Assembly (NCBI GenBank): GCA_002842285.1
Contig: PHCJ01000002.1
Location: forward strand, 124,001-188,000
Source: Betaproteobacteria bacterium HGW-Betaproteobacteria-22
GTDB lineage: Bacteria; Pseudomonadota; Gammaproteobacteria; Burkholderiales; Methylophilaceae
Length of the DNA: 64,000 nt
Direction: 5' to 3'
Notes under the pieces: model-generated
Databases searched by the model: none
Seen by the model: the letters and a program-made list of their open reading frames with translations, nothing else
Told to the model about the DNA's origin: nothing
Shown here: one piece after another, positions 59,465 to 64,000 of the stretch
How the letters are laid out: the number at the start of each line of letters is the position of its first letter
Numbering within the stretch: position 1 is the first letter of the stretch
Translations under genes and position numbers: made by a program

Positions 59465-60624
59465 TTGCCAAAACTCATCTTGTTTACCAAATAGCGCTTC
59501 ATCGGCTTAACCAGATCAAAAATGCTCAGGCCTGCACTTCTGAGTGATGAGATGCCAACGATATCATTAGAAAAAACACTGACAAGAAAATCAGTGAACA
59601 TCAAACCATGTTCTGTATCGGTCTTACGGCTAGCCTGATACGCAGAAAGCATCTGCGGGCTGCCTAATTCACAAGCACTGCGGGCAACCTCTCTGGCTAA
59701 CATCTCAGCATCACGCAAGCCAACATTAAAACCCTGCCCTGCAACTGGGTGCATGGTTTGTGCCGCATTGCCGATAACAGCGAAGTGCGGGGTATCGGCA
59801 TCTTGCAATTTTGACAACCTAAGCGGGAATGTCATGCGTTTTTCAACCCGCAGAAAACGCCCCACTCTATCGCCAAACTGCGCGTGGAGTTGCGCCAGAA
59901 ACTCCGCATCACTTAAATCAAGTAGCGCTGCCACATATTCTGTCTTACCCGTCCAAACCAGTGAAAAATCACTTGCCCCATTCGGCAGCAGGGCCATCGG
60001 GCCGTTGCTGGTAAATCGCTCATAAGCGATGTTGCGATGCGGCAATTCCGCTTTTACTTTGGTGATGAGTGCGTCATGACCATATTCTTTAACATTACGT
60101 TTTAACCCTGCCGCCTGCTCAAGGCTGCGCCCTCCGTCAGCCAGCACTAACAACCCGGCATTGCGCTGAAAAGACACGCCCCCTTGCACGTACGTCACCG
60201 TCGCAAACTCGGTGTTATAGGCAATTGACTCAGCCTGTGCTTCATCAATCAGCGTAATATGCGCCTGTGCATCAACCTGAGCGTTTAATGCGCTACAAAG
60301 CGCGCCATAAGAAAGGACATACCCCAGTGACTCCTGGCCATAGTCGGCTGCTTCCAGCACACTACGCCCAAAACTGCCTTTTTGCGAAACATGAATCGTA
60401 TTAATCGCTGTCGCATAAGGGGCAAGCAATGACCAAGTTCCCAGTTTATCCAAAATCACACGAGTGCCATAAGACAGCGCCAGCGCTCTGGCGTCCTGGT
60501 TTGCTGCACCTTTTTTTCTGGCCTCCAGCAACGTGCTGGGGATGCCTTCTTTTGCCAGCAGTAAAGATAACACCAACCCGACTGGCCCCGCCCCAACTAT
60601 AACGATATTGTCAATTTTCTGCAT
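59461..60624 (-). CDS. UbiH-type FAD-dependent hydroxylase
   Basis: NIVIVGAGPVGLVLSLLLAKEG; AVIGNAAQTMHPVAGQGFNVGLRDAEML. Confidence 0.92.
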   Translation of the reverse strand: MQKIDNIVIVGAGPVGLVLSLLLAKEGIPSTLLEARKKGAANQDARALALSYGTRVILDKLGTWSLLAPYATAINTIHVSQKGSFGRSVLEAADYGQESLGYVLSYGALCSALNAQVDAQAHITLIDEAQAESIAYNTEFATVTYVQGGVSFQRNAGLLVLADGGRSLEQAAGLKRNVKEYGHDALITKVKAELPHRNIAYERFTSNGPMALLPNGASDFSLVWTGKTEYVAALLDLSDAEFLAQLHAQFGDRVGRFLRVEKRMTFPLRLSKLQDADTPHFAVIGNAAQTMHPVAGQGFNVGLRDAEMLAREVARSACELGSPQMLSAYQASRKTDTEHGLMFTDFLVSVFSNDIVGISSLRSAGLSIFDLVKPMKRYLVNKMSFGK

Positions 60625-61928
60625 TATTGCGCCATCACGCTTTCAATATCAGCAACCGTCTTCGGCGCATCACTGGTGAGAATATCACACCCTGCAGCCG
60701 TCACTAGCGCATCGTCTTCTATGCGTATGCCAATATTCCAGAAATTCTCAGGCACATTTTCTGCAGGGCGAATATAGCATCCTGGCTCTACCGTCAGCAC
60801 CATTCCCTCTTCCAGCATGCGCCAATTTCCGGCTTTGTCTTTATATTCACCCGCGTCATGCACATCCAGCCCCAGCCAATGACCTGTGCGATGCATATAA
60901 AACTGGCGGTAATCTCCACTTTCAAGCACACCATCAAGACTACCCTTTAACCAGCCAAAATCAATAAAGCCCTGCGCCAAAACGGCCAAAGCTGCTTCGT
61001 GCGGGGCGTTCCAGTGGTTTTGTGTATTCACCTTGGCAAGGGCTGCCGCCTGCGCCGCCAGCACCAGCTCATACACCTCCTTTTGTGCAGCGCTGAACTT
61101 TCCGCTAATCGGGAAGGTGCGTGTGATGTCGGAGGCATAGCCATCGAGCTCGCAGCCGGCATCTATCAGCAGCAAATCACCGTTTTTGAGTACGCTATTG
61201 TTGGCGTTGTAATGCAAAGTGCAGGCATTGGCACCACCAGCCACAATGCTGGTGTAGGCGGGCGCCTGTGCACCAAACCGATAAAATTCGTGTAGAAATT
61301 CAGCTTCGATTTCATATTCCATTTTATCCGGCCGTACCTTTTGCATGGCACGCCGGTGCGCACTGGCTGCAATGTTTGCCGAACGACGCATGATGTCAAT
61401 CTCTGCCGCGGATTTATAAAGCCGCATTTCATCTAACAACTTGCGTACGTCTACAATCTCATCCGGGGCCGTGATGCCTGTTCTAGCCTCTCTTTTGACT
61501 GTATTCAGCCATGTCATCACGCGCGCATCCCATGCCGCATCTGCGCCTAAGCTATAAAACAATTTAGATTGATTTGCCAGCAACTTTGGCAACAAGACAT
61601 CCAGCTGATGCATGCTGTAAGCTTCATCCAGTCCAAATTTAGATTTAGCGGCATCCGCACCATAGCGGAAACCATCCCAGATCTCACGCTCAACATCTTT
61701 ATCCCGGCAAAACAGAATGCTTTTATTCTCTTCCCCTGCAATCACCACTAACAGAGCTTCAGGCTCTTTAAACCCGGTCAGATAATAAAAATAGCTATCA
61801 AAACGATAAGGGTAATGGCTGTCTCGATTGCGGATTAGCTCCGGTGCCGTAGGGATAATTGCAATACCGGCGCCCATGTTTTTAATGAGTTGCCGCCGGC
61901 GCTGTTGAAATTCAGAAAGATTTAGCAT
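60624..61928 (-). CDS. pepP: Xaa-Pro aminopeptidase P
   Basis: FQQRRRQLIKNMGAGIAIIPTAPELIRNRDSHYPYRFDSYFYYLTGFKEPEA; GCELDGYASDITRTFPISGKF. Confidence 0.94.
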   Translation of the reverse strand: MLNLSEFQQRRRQLIKNMGAGIAIIPTAPELIRNRDSHYPYRFDSYFYYLTGFKEPEALLVVIAGEENKSILFCRDKDVEREIWDGFRYGADAAKSKFGLDEAYSMHQLDVLLPKLLANQSKLFYSLGADAAWDARVMTWLNTVKREARTGITAPDEIVDVRKLLDEMRLYKSAAEIDIMRRSANIAASAHRRAMQKVRPDKMEYEIEAEFLHEFYRFGAQAPAYTSIVAGGANACTLHYNANNSVLKNGDLLLIDAGCELDGYASDITRTFPISGKFSAAQKEVYELVLAAQAAALAKVNTQNHWNAPHEAALAVLAQGFIDFGWLKGSLDGVLESGDYRQFYMHRTGHWLGLDVHDAGEYKDKAGNWRMLEEGMVLTVEPGCYIRPAENVPENFWNIGIRIEDDALVTAAGCDILTSDAPKTVADIESVMAQ

Positions 61929-61934
61929 AAATAA

Positions 61935-63667
<1,733 letters not shown>

Positions 63668-64000
63668 AAACAGAGGCTTTTATAATAATTCTCCAGACCT
63701 TTTCGCTCACGGGTGATGGGCAAGCGTAACACTAAAGGTGAGAAAAACTGACGAAAAACCAGCGCTTTCCTATATCATCTAGCGCGCCTTGGCGCCTATA
63801 GGCGAATACAACCACTGGCAACAATGGTCTTTTTTCAGTTTTAGTTTTGGATTACAGGCAACCCTAAACCATCTACCAAACACCCAACATCGATGAATTT
63901 AAACGGCTGACTGATTTATTGATTGCCAAAAACTGCTATTTGTGAGATTTTATCACTGATGAAATAAATGCGTTTAGCTATAATTGCTTACTTCAAATTC

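Noticed and set aside
59461-60624. Two adjacent UbiH-like genes as a recent tandem duplication
   Set aside because: Both are clearly diverged members of a family that normally has several paralogues per genome.
63668-64000. Possible promoter or gene start (e.g. lptD) to the right of amgK
   Set aside because: No coding frame visible before the window ends; cannot be supported.

Overview
The window looks like a chromosomal segment of a Gram-negative, probably betaproteobacterial methylotroph. That assignment is an inference from gene content (MxaD-like SRPBCC protein, betaproteobacterial-style housekeeping blocks) and was not tested by search. Most of the window is ordinary chromosome: glnS, birA-coaX, a complete minus-strand C-P lyase (phosphonate) operon phnF-D-C-E-G-H-I-J-K-L-M-N-P with a DMT transporter, a phosphate-type porin and a PhoX-like gene downstream, pilA with a pilin-glycosylation-type ligase, xseB-ispA-dxs-folE2, aroC, icd, csp, pilB-pilC, dsbC, ubi genes, pepP and murU-amgK. 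The most unusual place is the left edge. The native recJ reading frame stops exactly where the catalytic DHH motif I (GDYDADG) should begin. It is followed by about 0.9 kb of AT-rich foreign-looking DNA carrying the start of a second, divergent RecJ/DHH gene that runs off the window. This looks like the edge of an integrated element that breaks recJ and brings its own RecJ-like protein. Other points: an msrA gene broken by an internal out-of-frame deletion, a dispersed intergenic repeat family with at least three copies, a structured intergenic repeat downstream of pilC, a duplicated folE2 3' end, a sigma54-type promoter in front of pilA, and several small or unknown ORFs. No tRNA, rRNA or CRISPR array was recognised.
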